Part shown: in pieces, positions 18,802 through 28,210 of the stretch
Position numbering within the stretch: the first letter of the stretch is position 1
Layout: every line of letters starts with the position of its first letter
DNA from: Algorimicrobium echini
GTDB lineage: Bacteria > Bacteroidota > Bacteroidia > Flavobacteriales > Flavobacteriaceae
Assembly (NCBI RefSeq): GCF_900115185.1
Contig: NZ_FOVN01000001.1
Span: forward strand, 186,001-250,000
DNA length: 64,000 bases
Direction of reading: 5' to 3'
Notes under the pieces: generated by a model
What the model was told of the DNA's origin: nothing
The model's database searches: none
What the model saw: the letters and a program-made list of their open reading frames with translations, nothing else
Position numbers and translations under genes: made by a program

Positions 18802-19863
18802 ATGAAAACAGACATAAATATTACAGAACTATTAGGGGAAAAAGCAGACTTCTATTTAGAACACGTTTGTGAAAAAATAACCAAGGACGAACTGCAAACC
18901 CCTAGTAGAACAAGCCTAGATAAGGTATTTACCCAAAGTAATAGAAATCCGCAAGTACTGCGAAGTCTTTCACAACTATATAACCACGGAAATCTTGGTG
19001 GCACAGGCTACTTGAGCATTCTACCTGTTGACCAAGGCATTGAGCATAGCGCAGCCTTTTCCTTCTATAAAAACCCTGATTATTTTGACCCAGAGAATAT
19101 TATAAAATTGGCAATGGAAGCGGGATGCAATGGAGTGGCTTCAACCTTTGGTGTTTTGGGATTAAATGCAAGAAAATATGCCCATAAAATTCCATTTATA
19201 GTGAAGATTAACCACAATGAACTACTTACCTACCCTAATAAATATGACCAAACACTATTTGGAAAAGTAAAATCTGCGTGGGATATGGGAGCTGTTGCTG
19301 TGGGTGCTACCATCTATTTTGGTTCTGAAGAAAGCAACAGACAACTGGAAGAAATTTCCGAGGCTTTTGAAGAGGCTCACAATTTAGGTATGGCTACCAT
19401 TTTATGGTGCTATACCCGAAACGAAGCCTTTAAAACTGCAAAAGAAGATTACCACGCTGCTGCCGATGTAACTGGACAGGCCAATCACTTGGGTGTTACT
19501 ATTCAGGCAGATATTATTAAACAAAAATTGCCTACAAACAATTTTGGCTTTAAAGAGATAGGGTTCGGAAAATATGATGATGCAATGTATGATACGTTGA
19601 CAACAGATCATCCCATTGACCTTTGTAGGTTACAAGTAGCCAATTGTTATATGGGTAAAATAGGGTTAATTAATTCTGGTGGTGGCTCTAAAGGAGCGTC
19701 CGATTTAGTGGAAGCTATTACTACAGCAGTAATCAATAAAAGAGCTGGTGGATCTGGACTTATAATGGGTCGAAAAGCATTTCAAAAACCCTTTGGTGAA
19801 GGTGTGAAAGTACTACAATCCGTTCAAAAAGTTTATTTAGATTCTAAAATTAGCATAGCATAA
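18802..19863 (+). CDS. fbaB: Class I fructose-bisphosphate aldolase, DhnA/FbaB type
   Basis: 353 residues of the DhnA/FbaB family: [30 protein letters not shown] (about 131-147), the [16 protein letters not shown] segment whose Lys near 240 fits the Schiff-base position, and NSGGGSKG for phosphate binding. It cleaves fructose-1,6-bisphosphate without a metal ion, unlike the zinc-dependent class II aldolase usual in bacteria. It is 11 bp downstream of type II GAPDH and is probably co-transcribed. A metal-independent aldolase makes sense beside copper-resistance genes (inference). Confidence 0.9.
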   Translation: MKTDINITELLGEKADFYLEHVCEKITKDELQTPSRTSLDKVFTQSNRNPQVLRSLSQLYNHGNLGGTGYLSILPVDQGIEHSAAFSFYKNPDYFDPENIIKLAMEAGCNGVASTFGVLGLNARKYAHKIPFIVKINHNELLTYPNKYDQTLFGKVKSAWDMGAVAVGATIYFGSEESNRQLEEISEAFEEAHNLGMATILWCYTRNEAFKTAKEDYHAAADVTGQANHLGVTIQADIIKQKLPTNNFGFKEIGFGKYDDAMYDTLTTDHPIDLCRLQVANCYMGKIGLINSGGGSKGASDLVEAITTAVINKRAGGSGLIMGRKAFQKPFGEGVKVLQSVQKVYLDSKISIA

Positions 19864-19875
19864 CAAGAAAAAGAA

Positions 19876-21234
19876 ATGTTCGATACAGAAGTAAAATCGC
19901 TTAAATCATTCAATCACTACCTCTCAAAATTGGTAGAAAGTCGTCTATGGCTAAAGGTTATCATTGCCTTATTTCTGGGTGTTGGGTTTGGTTTGCTTTT
20001 AAGTCCTCAAAATGGGTGGATTACTAAAGAAACAGCTGATATCGCAGGAAATTGGCTGGCATTGCCTGGTGTTTTATTTCTAAAGTTGGTACAGATGATA
20101 ATGATTCCGTTAATCGTGGCTTCCATAATTACCGGAATCGCAAGTAATGACAAGCACAGTCTAAAAAAATTAGGTGGTGGCGTTCTCTTATATTTTCTGG
20201 GCACGACCATAGTTTCGGTAAGTTTGGGTGTTATACTATCTCAACTTTTTAGACCTGGGCGTTTTTTACATCAGCAGGCTCTAGATGAACATAACGAAAT
20301 TACAGCTGTCCCAACGGAAAGTCCAGAGCTTTCCTTTGGTCTTGAAACCATCCCAGATGCCATATCGAACTTGCTTCCAGAAAACCCTTTGGCATCTATG
20401 GTTAGTGGTGAAATGTTAAGTATCGTGATTTTCACAATCATTATTGGTGTAGCTGTGCTATCGCTTGAGAATTCTTTACTGCGCCCAGTAAAGCTTCTTT
20501 TAAGTGCCATTCAGGAAGTTTGTATGACGGTGGTAAAATGGTCAATGCTTCTAGTGCCTATCGCCGTTTTTGGTCTTATGGCGCAGCTTACCTCTAGTGT
20601 TGGTTTAAGTTCATTGTCAGGTCTAACGTATTATGTTGGGGTCGTGCTTCTTGGACTTTTGTTATTGGTAATTTTCTATTTGGGACTCATCGTACTTCTC
20701 GGAAAGACAAACCCATTGCACTTTCTTAAAAAAATAAGGGATGTTCAATTATTGGCTTTTTCCACCACAAGTTCTGCGGCAGTAATGCCCTTATCGCTAA
20801 AAACCGCCGAAGAAGAACTAAAGGTAGATAAGACTATTAGTAATTTTATAATTCCCATTGGAGCGACCGTCAATATGGATGGAACTGCACTATATCAGAC
20901 TATTACAACTCTTTTTATTGCCCAAGCTTACGGACTGGAAATGAGTTTACTCAATATTATAGTAGTCATTGTAACTATTGTGGCTGCTTCCATTGGTACG
21001 CCTGCCATCCCTGGAGGTGGTGTTGTTATACTCGCTTCTGTTTTGGGAAGTGTCGGCATACCTGCTGAAGGGATCATCATCATTATTGGTGTGGAAAGAC
21101 TCTTGGGAATGTTTAGGACCGCTGTTAATGTAACTGGTGATTTGACTGCTTGTATGGTTTTTAATAGATTTTATGGTAAAACTACAGTTTTGGTTAGTGA
21201 AAAAACAAATGATAAATCGAGTTTAAAACAATGA
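19876..21234 (+). CDS. DAACS-family dicarboxylate/amino acid:cation symporter
   Basis: 452 residues with the family hallmarks: STTSSAAVMPLSL (serine-rich hairpin), ATVNMDGTALYQ and SIGTPAIPGGG followed by NVTGDLTACM. These symporters import glutamate, aspartate or C4-dicarboxylates with Na+ or H+. The end overlaps the start of the alpha/beta hydrolase by 4 bp. Which substrate is used is not decidable here. Confidence 0.9.
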   Translation: MFDTEVKSLKSFNHYLSKLVESRLWLKVIIALFLGVGFGLLLSPQNGWITKETADIAGNWLALPGVLFLKLVQMIMIPLIVASIITGIASNDKHSLKKLGGGVLLYFLGTTIVSVSLGVILSQLFRPGRFLHQQALDEHNEITAVPTESPELSFGLETIPDAISNLLPENPLASMVSGEMLSIVIFTIIIGVAVLSLENSLLRPVKLLLSAIQEVCMTVVKWSMLLVPIAVFGLMAQLTSSVGLSSLSGLTYYVGVVLLGLLLLVIFYLGLIVLLGKTNPLHFLKKIRDVQLLAFSTTSSAAVMPLSLKTAEEELKVDKTISNFIIPIGATVNMDGTALYQTITTLFIAQAYGLEMSLLNIIVVIVTIVAASIGTPAIPGGGVVILASVLGSVGIPAEGIIIIIGVERLLGMFRTAVNVTGDLTACMVFNRFYGKTTVLVSEKTNDKSSLKQ

Positions 21235-22151
21235 CATTACTACTCATATCCATAGTGTTCATTCTACCAGTTGTTGCGATAGCGAGCTATCAGCATTACA
21301 AGATTGGTACGCAACCAGCTTATAATGCCAAGGAAACACTTTTGAATTATGAAATAGCAGGTTCTGGAGAGAACAAACTTGTCTTGTTGCACGGATTAAC
21401 AGGCTCTTTAAACTATTGGAAACGTGAATTAGAAAGCATTAAAAAAACACATTCGTTGCTTTTAATAGACCTTCTCGGGTTTGGGGATTCGCCCAAACCA
21501 AATAGTGACTATACGCTTTCTATGCAATTAACTGCTATTGAGTTGATTCTTAAAAAAGAAGGATTCAATGATGGAAAAACGATTATTGCGGGACATTCTA
21601 TGGGAGCTATGATTTCAATGGCGCTATTGGAAAAGCAACCCACTTGGTTCAAGAAAGGAATTTTTATAAGCATACCCGTTTATAAAAACGCTGATGAATT
21701 TAAAGAAATTATGTCGTCGCATTCTTTTGTAGATAGGATTTCAACAAGCAAATTCTCGAAATACATTTGTATGATTCATCCCATTTTTATGTCACGTGCT
21801 TTCAAGCCCGATAACCTCACGGATGATGTCTATGAAGATGCAAAAAAGCATCATTGGATGAGTTATTATTATTCTCTCACAGAAGTCATTTTGAAAACAG
21901 ATTTATATGCGATGGCAAGGAAAATTTCGGATAAAGACGTGCTTTTTATTCACGGAGAAAAAGACACCACGGCACCTTTAGAAAATGCCTTAAAATTATC
22001 AAAGGAATTTAAAAATGCACAATTGATTACTTCATCTGAAGGAGATCATCAGTTCTTTCTGAAAGAAGCAGAATTTGTTTGGAAAGCAATTCAAGATTTT
22101 ACTATTTCAGAAATAAGGTTACAAAAAACAATATCCAATGAGCACGAATAA
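21231..22151 (+). CDS. Alpha/beta hydrolase
   Basis: 306 residues with an N-terminal membrane anchor or signal (1-20). The fold landmarks are LLHGLTGSLNYW (oxyanion region), the nucleophile elbow AGHSMGAM, the acid in LFIHGEKDTTAP and the His in EGDHQFF. The substrate is unknown. It overlaps the symporter gene by 4 bp and the phosphofructokinase gene by 14 bp, so it belongs to the same operon. Confidence 0.85.
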   Translation: MTLLLISIVFILPVVAIASYQHYKIGTQPAYNAKETLLNYEIAGSGENKLVLLHGLTGSLNYWKRELESIKKTHSLLLIDLLGFGDSPKPNSDYTLSMQLTAIELILKKEGFNDGKTIIAGHSMGAMISMALLEKQPTWFKKGIFISIPVYKNADEFKEIMSSHSFVDRISTSKFSKYICMIHPIFMSRAFKPDNLTDDVYEDAKKHHWMSYYYSLTEVILKTDLYAMARKISDKDVLFIHGEKDTTAPLENALKLSKEFKNAQLITSSEGDHQFFLKEAEFVWKAIQDFTISEIRLQKTISNEHE

Positions 22152-23112
22152 AACTAAACATATAGGTGTATTTACATCTGGAGGTGATAGCCCTGGGATG
22201 AACGCTGCACTCTATGCCATTGCCAAATCTGCTGAAGTAAAGAACATAAAAGTAAGTGGTTTTCGAAAAGGCTATGAAGGATTGATAGATGGTGATTTGA
22301 TGCCATTAAAATCTCACGAACTAAAAAAAATAACCCAAAAAGGTGGCACCATTTTAAAAACAGCACGAAGCAAACGCTTTCTGGAATTGGAAGGTCGTAA
22401 AAAAGCATTGCAAACTCTAAAAACAAACAACATAGATGCTTTAATTGCTATTGGTGGCGATGGTACTTTTAAAGGTCTATTGGCTTTTTCAGAAATATGC
22501 GATATCCCATTTATAGGTATTCCTGGGACTATCGACAACGATATTTCCGGTACTGATTACACCCTTGGTTTTGATTCCGCAGTAAACACAGCCATTGAAA
22601 ATATTGACAAAATAAAGGACACCGCCGAATCCCACAACCGCGTATTTATTGTTGAAGTAATGGGAAGGGATTCAGGTTACATCGCTATTCATTCTGGATT
22701 AATGGTAGGTGCAGATGCCATACTAATTCCCGAGAGCGGGAAAGACTTTATATACCTATTGGATAAGGTCAAAAACTACAATAGCGAAGATGCTTTCCTT
22801 GTTGTGGTTTCTGAAGGTGATGAGTTAGGCGCTGAACTTATTTCCTCAAAAATAAAGGAGATTAATTCCAATGTCGATTTACGAATTACAAAACTCGGTC
22901 ACGTGCAGCGAGGCGGAAATCCTTCTGCTTTAGATAGAATGTTGGGAATTAGACTTGGAGTGGCAAGTATAAACGCTCTTTCACAAGGTAAAAAGAATGC
23001 AATGGTTGGTGTTTTGAATAATCAATTGCATCTAACCCCTTTTAAAGAGGTGGTCAAGCAACATCAAGTAAATACTGAATTATATGAACTTTTAGAACTA
23101 TTTGGAAAGTAG
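22138..23112 (+). CDS. pfkA: 6-phosphofructokinase
   Basis: 324 residues of the PfkA family: TSGGDSPGMNAALYAI at the N-terminus (ATP/phosphate binding), IGGDGTFKG, GIPGTIDNDI with the catalytic Asp, and MGRDSGYIA. The GGDGT form points to ATP rather than pyrophosphate as donor, although sequence alone does not prove it. It phosphorylates fructose-6-phosphate, feeding the FbaB aldolase encoded upstream. It starts 14 bp inside the hydrolase gene. Confidence 0.92.
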   Translation: MSTNKTKHIGVFTSGGDSPGMNAALYAIAKSAEVKNIKVSGFRKGYEGLIDGDLMPLKSHELKKITQKGGTILKTARSKRFLELEGRKKALQTLKTNNIDALIAIGGDGTFKGLLAFSEICDIPFIGIPGTIDNDISGTDYTLGFDSAVNTAIENIDKIKDTAESHNRVFIVEVMGRDSGYIAIHSGLMVGADAILIPESGKDFIYLLDKVKNYNSEDAFLVVVSEGDELGAELISSKIKEINSNVDLRITKLGHVQRGGNPSALDRMLGIRLGVASINALSQGKKNAMVGVLNNQLHLTPFKEVVKQHQVNTELYELLELFGK

Positions 23113-23114
23113 AA

Positions 23115-24383
23115 ATGATAGAAGCTTTTAAAAATATCAACCCCTTTATCCTCGGATTACTTATCAGCCTGGGCATTGGTCTTATTCTGGGATTGGAACG
23201 TGAATACGATAAATTGAAGGAAGAACAAGGTTTTGCCGGAATAAGAACCTTCCCGATTGTCGCCATTATTGGTTTTATCTTGGGAAATCTTTCCACAGCC
23301 TATACGCCTTGGTTGGTCATTATCATTGCGGCGGCATTCCTTTTGTTTCTTTCGTTAAGTCATCTGTCTATGATACAAAAACACATTATGACTGGAATTA
23401 CAACCAATATGGCATTGTTCGCTACGTTGATTTTGGGAGTTATGGTTGCTAATCATTTGCATAAAGAAGCAGTTGCTACCGCGGTAGTAGTAGTTACTCT
23501 ATTATCATTGAAAACAACATTTAATACCTTCATTAAGAATATTACTTCAGAAGAACTTTTTGCCTTTATTAAGTTCGCAATTATTGCGCTTCTGATTTTG
23601 CCTTTCTTACCAAATCAAGACTATGGTCCAGAAGGTTTGTTAAACCCTTTTGAGATTGGAGCAATAATAGTGATTGTCTCTTTTCTGAATTTCATCGGCT
23701 ACTTTCTTGTAAAATACGTAGGTTCTAAACGAGGTATTCTGCTCACTGCAATTTTGGGTGGATTGATTTCAAGTACCGCAGTAGCTTGGATATATGCTTC
23801 GCGCAGTAAAGAATCGCCAGAACTTTCAAAAGAATATGCTGCCGGTATCATTATAGCTTCTGCCATAATGTTCCCAAGACTTGCCATCTTGGCCTATATT
23901 TTTAATAGTGCCATACTTTCTTATTTGGCTGTTCCCTTTACTATCCTAACACTGATCTGTTTGATAAGTGCCATCCTATTTATTCGAAAGAATACTGAAG
24001 TATCAAAAACAGCAATTGACCTTGGCAACCCACTTAATATATTGAACGCCCTTGGCTTTGGTGGTATTTATGTGGTTATCTTATTTGCAGTTTTTTATGG
24101 AAATCAATTTTTTGGCGAAAGCGGTTTATATTATTCAGCGCTAATTGCAGGATTGGCAGATACGGATGCGATAACTATTAGTATGGCAAAATTTGGGTCT
24201 TTAGAAGACAAACTCGTACTCGCAACTAATGTCATTATTACCGCAACCATAAGTAATATGATAGTGAAGTTGGGTATTACCTATTTCAAAGGTTCCAAAA
24301 AAACGGGGAAACTGGTAATGCTCATTTTTGGAAGTGTCGTTATCGTTGGTATAGCCTATATATTAATACAATTAGGAAATTAA
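23115..24383 (+). CDS. MgtC/SapB-DUF4010 family membrane protein
   Basis: 422 residues with about 12 helices. The N-terminal third has the MgtC-like signature LGIGLILGLEREYDK and GIRTFPIVAIIGFI; the remainder is DUF4010 (GGLISSTAVAWIYASRS, AGLADTDAITISMA). Members are probable transporters or regulators of ion handling with no confirmed substrate. It starts 2 bp after the phosphofructokinase stop codon. Confidence 0.85.
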   Translation: MIEAFKNINPFILGLLISLGIGLILGLEREYDKLKEEQGFAGIRTFPIVAIIGFILGNLSTAYTPWLVIIIAAAFLLFLSLSHLSMIQKHIMTGITTNMALFATLILGVMVANHLHKEAVATAVVVVTLLSLKTTFNTFIKNITSEELFAFIKFAIIALLILPFLPNQDYGPEGLLNPFEIGAIIVIVSFLNFIGYFLVKYVGSKRGILLTAILGGLISSTAVAWIYASRSKESPELSKEYAAGIIIASAIMFPRLAILAYIFNSAILSYLAVPFTILTLICLISAILFIRKNTEVSKTAIDLGNPLNILNALGFGGIYVVILFAVFYGNQFFGESGLYYSALIAGLADTDAITISMAKFGSLEDKLVLATNVIITATISNMIVKLGITYFKGSKKTGKLVMLIFGSVVIVGIAYILIQLGN

Positions 24384-24393
24384 AAATAGAAGA

Positions 24394-25383
24394 ATGAAAA
24401 CAACCATATTTAGCACCCATAAATTTGAAGAACCGTATCTCGTAAAAGCGAATAACGACAAGCATCACTTAAAACTATTGGAGAGTCGTTTAACCGAAGA
24501 AACAGCAATACTTGCCGCAGGTTCCAAAACAATAAGTCTTTTTACTGGCGATGATGGCTCGGCAAATGTTCTAGAAAAATTGAACGCTATCGGTATTCAA
24601 AATATCGCCCTACGTTCAGCAGGTTTCAATCACGTCGATTTAAAAAAAGCATCGGAACTGGGTATAAAAGTGGCTCGCGTCCCTGCCTATTCCCCTTATG
24701 CAATTGCAGAACATACAATGGCCCTAATACTTGCCCTAAACCGAAAATTAATTAAAGCCCACAACAGGGTGCGTGACCAAAATTTCTCATTGAACGGTCT
24801 TACTGGTTTCGACCTCAATGGAAAAACTGTCGGTGTTATCGGGACAGGAAAAATTGGGTCTGTATTAGTGAAGATTCTACACGGTTTTGGTTGCAAAATA
24901 CTTGCTCAAGATGTCATTGAAAATGAAAATCTAATCAATTCTTATAACGTAAGCTATACCGACTGTGAGACCATCTGCAAACAGTCTGATATCATAAGCT
25001 TACACGTACCACTTACTTCTTCAACGAAACACTTGATAAATACCAAGCACATTTCATTGATGAAAGAAGGAGTAATGCTTATTAATACAAGTCGTGGAGG
25101 ATTGGTAGATACTAAAGCAGTTATCGAAGGATTGAAAACTAAAAAAATTGGGTATTTCGGAATAGATGTGTATGAGGAAGAAGAAGGATTATTCTTTGAA
25201 GACCATTCCGACGATATTTTGCAAGACGATGTAATTGCCCGTTTAATGACATTCAATAATGTATTAATAACTAGTCATCAAGCTTTTTTGACCAAAACAG
25301 CATTGACAAATATTGCTGAAACCACGATATATAATCTAGACTGTTTTGAAAAAGGTAAAGTTTCAGGAAATGAAGTTTCTTGA
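24394..25383 (+). CDS. D-lactate-type 2-hydroxyacid dehydrogenase
   Basis: 329 residues of the D-isomer-specific 2-hydroxyacid dehydrogenase family with the NAD motif GKTVGVIGTGKIGSVLVKIL (about 144-163), the substrate Arg in LINTSRGGLVD and the late catalytic His in TSHQAFLT. YEEEEGLFFEDHS is typical of fermentative D-lactate dehydrogenases. It would reduce pyruvate to D-lactate and regenerate NAD+ for the GAPDH in this cluster. Confidence 0.88.
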   Translation: MKTTIFSTHKFEEPYLVKANNDKHHLKLLESRLTEETAILAAGSKTISLFTGDDGSANVLEKLNAIGIQNIALRSAGFNHVDLKKASELGIKVARVPAYSPYAIAEHTMALILALNRKLIKAHNRVRDQNFSLNGLTGFDLNGKTVGVIGTGKIGSVLVKILHGFGCKILAQDVIENENLINSYNVSYTDCETICKQSDIISLHVPLTSSTKHLINTKHISLMKEGVMLINTSRGGLVDTKAVIEGLKTKKIGYFGIDVYEEEEGLFFEDHSDDILQDDVIARLMTFNNVLITSHQAFLTKTALTNIAETTIYNLDCFEKGKVSGNEVS

Positions 25384-25426
25384 TTAAGAAACAAAAATTA
25401 GTAGTAACACTTAAAATTATAAAATT

Positions 25427-26200
25427 ATGAATCGAGTAAAAAACAAAATAGCCATTGTCACGGGAGGTGCTTCTGGACTAGGAAAATCAAGTGCAATCTT
25501 ATTGGCTCGTGAAGGTGCTAAAATTGTGATAACAGATGTAGATGAAGAAAACGGAAATAAAGTAGTTCAAGACATTAAGAATGATGGCGGTGAAGCCATC
25601 TTCATAAAGCAAGATGTGTCCAAAGAAGAGGAATGGAAAATGGTCATTGATACTACGCTCAAAACATATGGGAAGCTACACATTGTTGCTAATGCTGCTG
25701 GGATAGGAATTGGTGGAACTGTCGAAGAAGTCACACTTGCAGATTGGAAAAACCTTTTAAGTATCAACCTAGATGGTAGTTTTTTGGGAACTCAATATGG
25801 TATCAAAGCTATGAAGGAGACTGGAGAAGGAGGTTCAATCATTAACTTTTCTTCCATTGAAGGACTTGTCGGTGACCCCAATCTACCTGCCTATAATGCC
25901 AGCAAGGGTGGTGTAACCATATTTACCAAGTCAGCAGCACTTCATTGTGCGAAACAGGGTTACAAAATTCGGGTTAATTCCATTCATCCCGCCTATATAT
26001 GGACACCAATGGTAGAAAATTTCCTAAAAGCCCAAGGTGATGTGGAAGAGGGCAAAAAGCAGTTAGAAAGTTTGCATCCAGTTGGACACCTTGGAGAACC
26101 AGATGACATAGGTTATGGTGTCGTTTATCTAGCTTCGGATGAATCAAAATTTATGACCGGTTCTGAATTGGTAATAGATGGTGGTTATACAGCACAATAA
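25427..26200 (+). CDS. Short-chain dehydrogenase/reductase (SDR)
   Basis: A 257-residue classical SDR with TGGASGLGKS (cofactor loop), NAAG, catalytic Ser in INFSSIEGLVG, YNASKGG (YxxxK) and the C-terminal GSELVIDGGYTAQ. The Asp in ITDVDEENG after beta-2 favours NAD(H). The substrate (alcohol, sugar or steroid) cannot be set from sequence. It is in the metabolic operon between lactate dehydrogenase and a tandem Usp. Confidence 0.88.
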   Translation: MNRVKNKIAIVTGGASGLGKSSAILLAREGAKIVITDVDEENGNKVVQDIKNDGGEAIFIKQDVSKEEEWKMVIDTTLKTYGKLHIVANAAGIGIGGTVEEVTLADWKNLLSINLDGSFLGTQYGIKAMKETGEGGSIINFSSIEGLVGDPNLPAYNASKGGVTIFTKSAALHCAKQGYKIRVNSIHPAYIWTPMVENFLKAQGDVEEGKKQLESLHPVGHLGEPDDIGYGVVYLASDESKFMTGSELVIDGGYTAQ

Positions 26201-26225
26201 GAGACAAATATAAAATTCAAAAATT

Positions 26226-27062
26226 ATGAAAAATATACTCGTACCCACCGATTTCTCTGAAAACTGTACCAAAGCCGCACACCTTGGAATAAAAATGGCA
26301 AAAACATACAATGCGGAAATACACTTTCTACATCAAATGACAACACCTGTGGATTGGGTAAAACTCGATAAGCTTAAAGAAAAGCGTTATCCAGAAACCT
26401 TAAAGCAGATAGGCGCTGCAAAGGCTAATTTACGTGAACTCGAAAAAATTGCAGAACACGAAGGTCTTAAATGCCGAACCTTTCTTCAGTTCGATTCAGG
26501 ACAAAAAGATATTTTGGAGCATTCTGGTCATTTTCATCACGATTTTATCATTACAGGAAGTAGTGGCACTAAAGGTCGTGTGAGGGAGATAACAGGTAGT
26601 AATGTTGAGAAGATTGTACGAAAAGCCAATGCACCAATTATCGTGGTCAAAGAGCAGGAAGTAACGTTTCCATTTAAGGATATTCTATTCGTCTCTTCTT
26701 TTGAAGAAGATGTTAGTCATCCATTTCAAGCTGTGCTTTCCATAGCTGAAAAATGTGATGCTAAAATTCATTTGTTACGTATCAACACAGAAACAGACTT
26801 TAATAATATTAACGCTGGATTAAACCCTGTCAAGCAATTCCTTGAAAAGTTTCCCGCCTTAAAAAACTTTTCTATGAACGTTCACAACGAATCGTCAGTA
26901 GAAGAAGGTATCAATACATTTTTAAAACATCAGCCCGCAGATTTGATTGCAATGAGTACACACGGTAAGACAGGATTTTTGAGCTTATTTTCAAAAAGCA
27001 TTGCCGAGGGTGTAACTAATCATTCAGAACTACCTGTGATGACCATACATATCAAGAAATGA
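26226..27062 (+). CDS. Tandem universal stress protein
   Basis: 278 residues with two Usp folds. The first begins MKNILVPTDFSENCTKAA and includes GSSGTKGRVREITGSNVEKIV; the second begins about residue 150 and ends MSTHGKTGFLSLFSKSIAEGVTNHSELPVMTI. Tandem Usp proteins occur beside anaerobic and stress genes. It overlaps the ATP-cone nuclease-like gene by 4 bp. Confidence 0.88.
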   Translation: MKNILVPTDFSENCTKAAHLGIKMAKTYNAEIHFLHQMTTPVDWVKLDKLKEKRYPETLKQIGAAKANLRELEKIAEHEGLKCRTFLQFDSGQKDILEHSGHFHHDFIITGSSGTKGRVREITGSNVEKIVRKANAPIIVVKEQEVTFPFKDILFVSSFEEDVSHPFQAVLSIAEKCDAKIHLLRINTETDFNNINAGLNPVKQFLEKFPALKNFSMNVHNESSVEEGINTFLKHQPADLIAMSTHGKTGFLSLFSKSIAEGVTNHSELPVMTIHIKK

Positions 27063-27901
27063 AAGATTCAATCAACATAGTAAAGTATTCTGGTGACGTC
27101 GTAGCTTTTGATGTGGATAAACTCATCAATTCCTTAAGACGTGCACAAGCTAGTGAAGCATTGATTCAGCAAATTGTAGAGCAAGTTGAAAGTCAATTAT
27201 ACGATGGAATTACAACCAAACAAATCTATAAAATGGCTTTTAGAATGCTTAAAGGTAAATCTCGTGTAAGTGCCTCAAAGTACAAGCTCAAAAAAGCATT
27301 GATGGAATTGGGTCCTTCTGGCTTCCCTTTTGAAAAGTTGGTTGGCAAACTATTGGCACACGAAGGATTTTCAACACAGGTTGGTGTCATAGTTCAAGGC
27401 AATTGCGTTCAGCACGAAATAGATGTGATAGCGCAAAAAGACAATACCCATTATATGATTGAATGTAAATACCATAGTGACCAAGGTAGGTTTTGCAACG
27501 TGAAAATCCCTTTATATATCCATTCAAGATTTTTGGATGTCGAAAAACAATGGGAACGTCAAAAAGGTCACGAAGACAAGCTTCATAAAGGAGGTGTGTA
27601 CACCAATACACGATTTACAAGTGATGCGGTGCAATATGGTAAATGCGTGGGACTATTATTGACAAGCTGGGATTACCCAATGGGTGAGGGTTTAAAAGAT
27701 AGAATAGATAAATCTGGGTTGCATCCATTAACAGCATTAACAACGCTGACCAAAGCCGAAAAAACAAAATTATTGGATACAGGTATTGTACTCTGCAAAG
27801 AGCTTCACGAAACACCCAAAATTTTAGAACAAGTTGGAGTGCCAAAATCAAGACACAAAAAGGTTCTCGAAGATTCAAGAGAATTATGTGGAATTCATTA
27901 G
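27059..27901 (+). CDS. ATP-cone plus restriction-endonuclease-like protein
   Basis: 280 residues. Residues 5-90 are an ATP-cone (VVAFDVDKLINSLRRAQAS, TTKQIYKMAFRMLKG), the nucleotide-sensing module of ribonucleotide reductases and NrdR. Residues 90-200 carry an Mrr/Holliday-resolvase-like nuclease core: PFEKLVGKLLAHEGF, then HEIDVIA with Asp122 and MIECKYH with Glu135 and Lys137, the D-ExK catalytic set. It may be a nucleic-acid cutter controlled by ATP/dATP level (inference). It lies in a group with a beta-CASP nuclease, AMP phosphorylase and PRPP synthase. Confidence 0.8.
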   Translation: MKDSINIVKYSGDVVAFDVDKLINSLRRAQASEALIQQIVEQVESQLYDGITTKQIYKMAFRMLKGKSRVSASKYKLKKALMELGPSGFPFEKLVGKLLAHEGFSTQVGVIVQGNCVQHEIDVIAQKDNTHYMIECKYHSDQGRFCNVKIPLYIHSRFLDVEKQWERQKGHEDKLHKGGVYTNTRFTSDAVQYGKCVGLLLTSWDYPMGEGLKDRIDKSGLHPLTALTTLTKAEKTKLLDTGIVLCKELHETPKILEQVGVPKSRHKKVLEDSRELCGIH

Positions 27902-27940
27902 AGCACTACATAAATTTTTAATCTAAAAAAAATAGGACAA

Positions 27941-28195
27941 ATGAAAACAGATGAACTAAAAGAACAGAACCGTTTAGATTTAGAACCATTCTATCAAGCA
28001 TTGGAAGATGATTCTAAACTACTTGAAGAAGCCCTCGAAATATTATTGGGTATGGTACACTTTGAACCTAAATCGGTAAAGAAATTGGCGCTTTTTATCA
28101 AAGAGGATTCCCGTAATCTATATAATGAAATAGCGGAATTGAGTAAATCAGAACAAGATAAAGGAAGCACACCTTCCTGCTGTGGTGGACACTAA
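27941..28195 (+). CDS. Hypothetical small protein with CCGGH tail
   Basis: 84 residues, mostly helical and acidic, ending in PSCCGGH. I do not recognise a family. The two Cys and terminal His could be a metal ligand set. It is between the ATP-cone nuclease-like gene and the beta-CASP gene with short spacers and is probably part of the same transcript. Confidence 0.6.
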   Translation: MKTDELKEQNRLDLEPFYQALEDDSKLLEEALEILLGMVHFEPKSVKKLALFIKEDSRNLYNEIAELSKSEQDKGSTPSCCGGH

Positions 28196-28210
28196 ATAAA
28201 TACTATAAAG

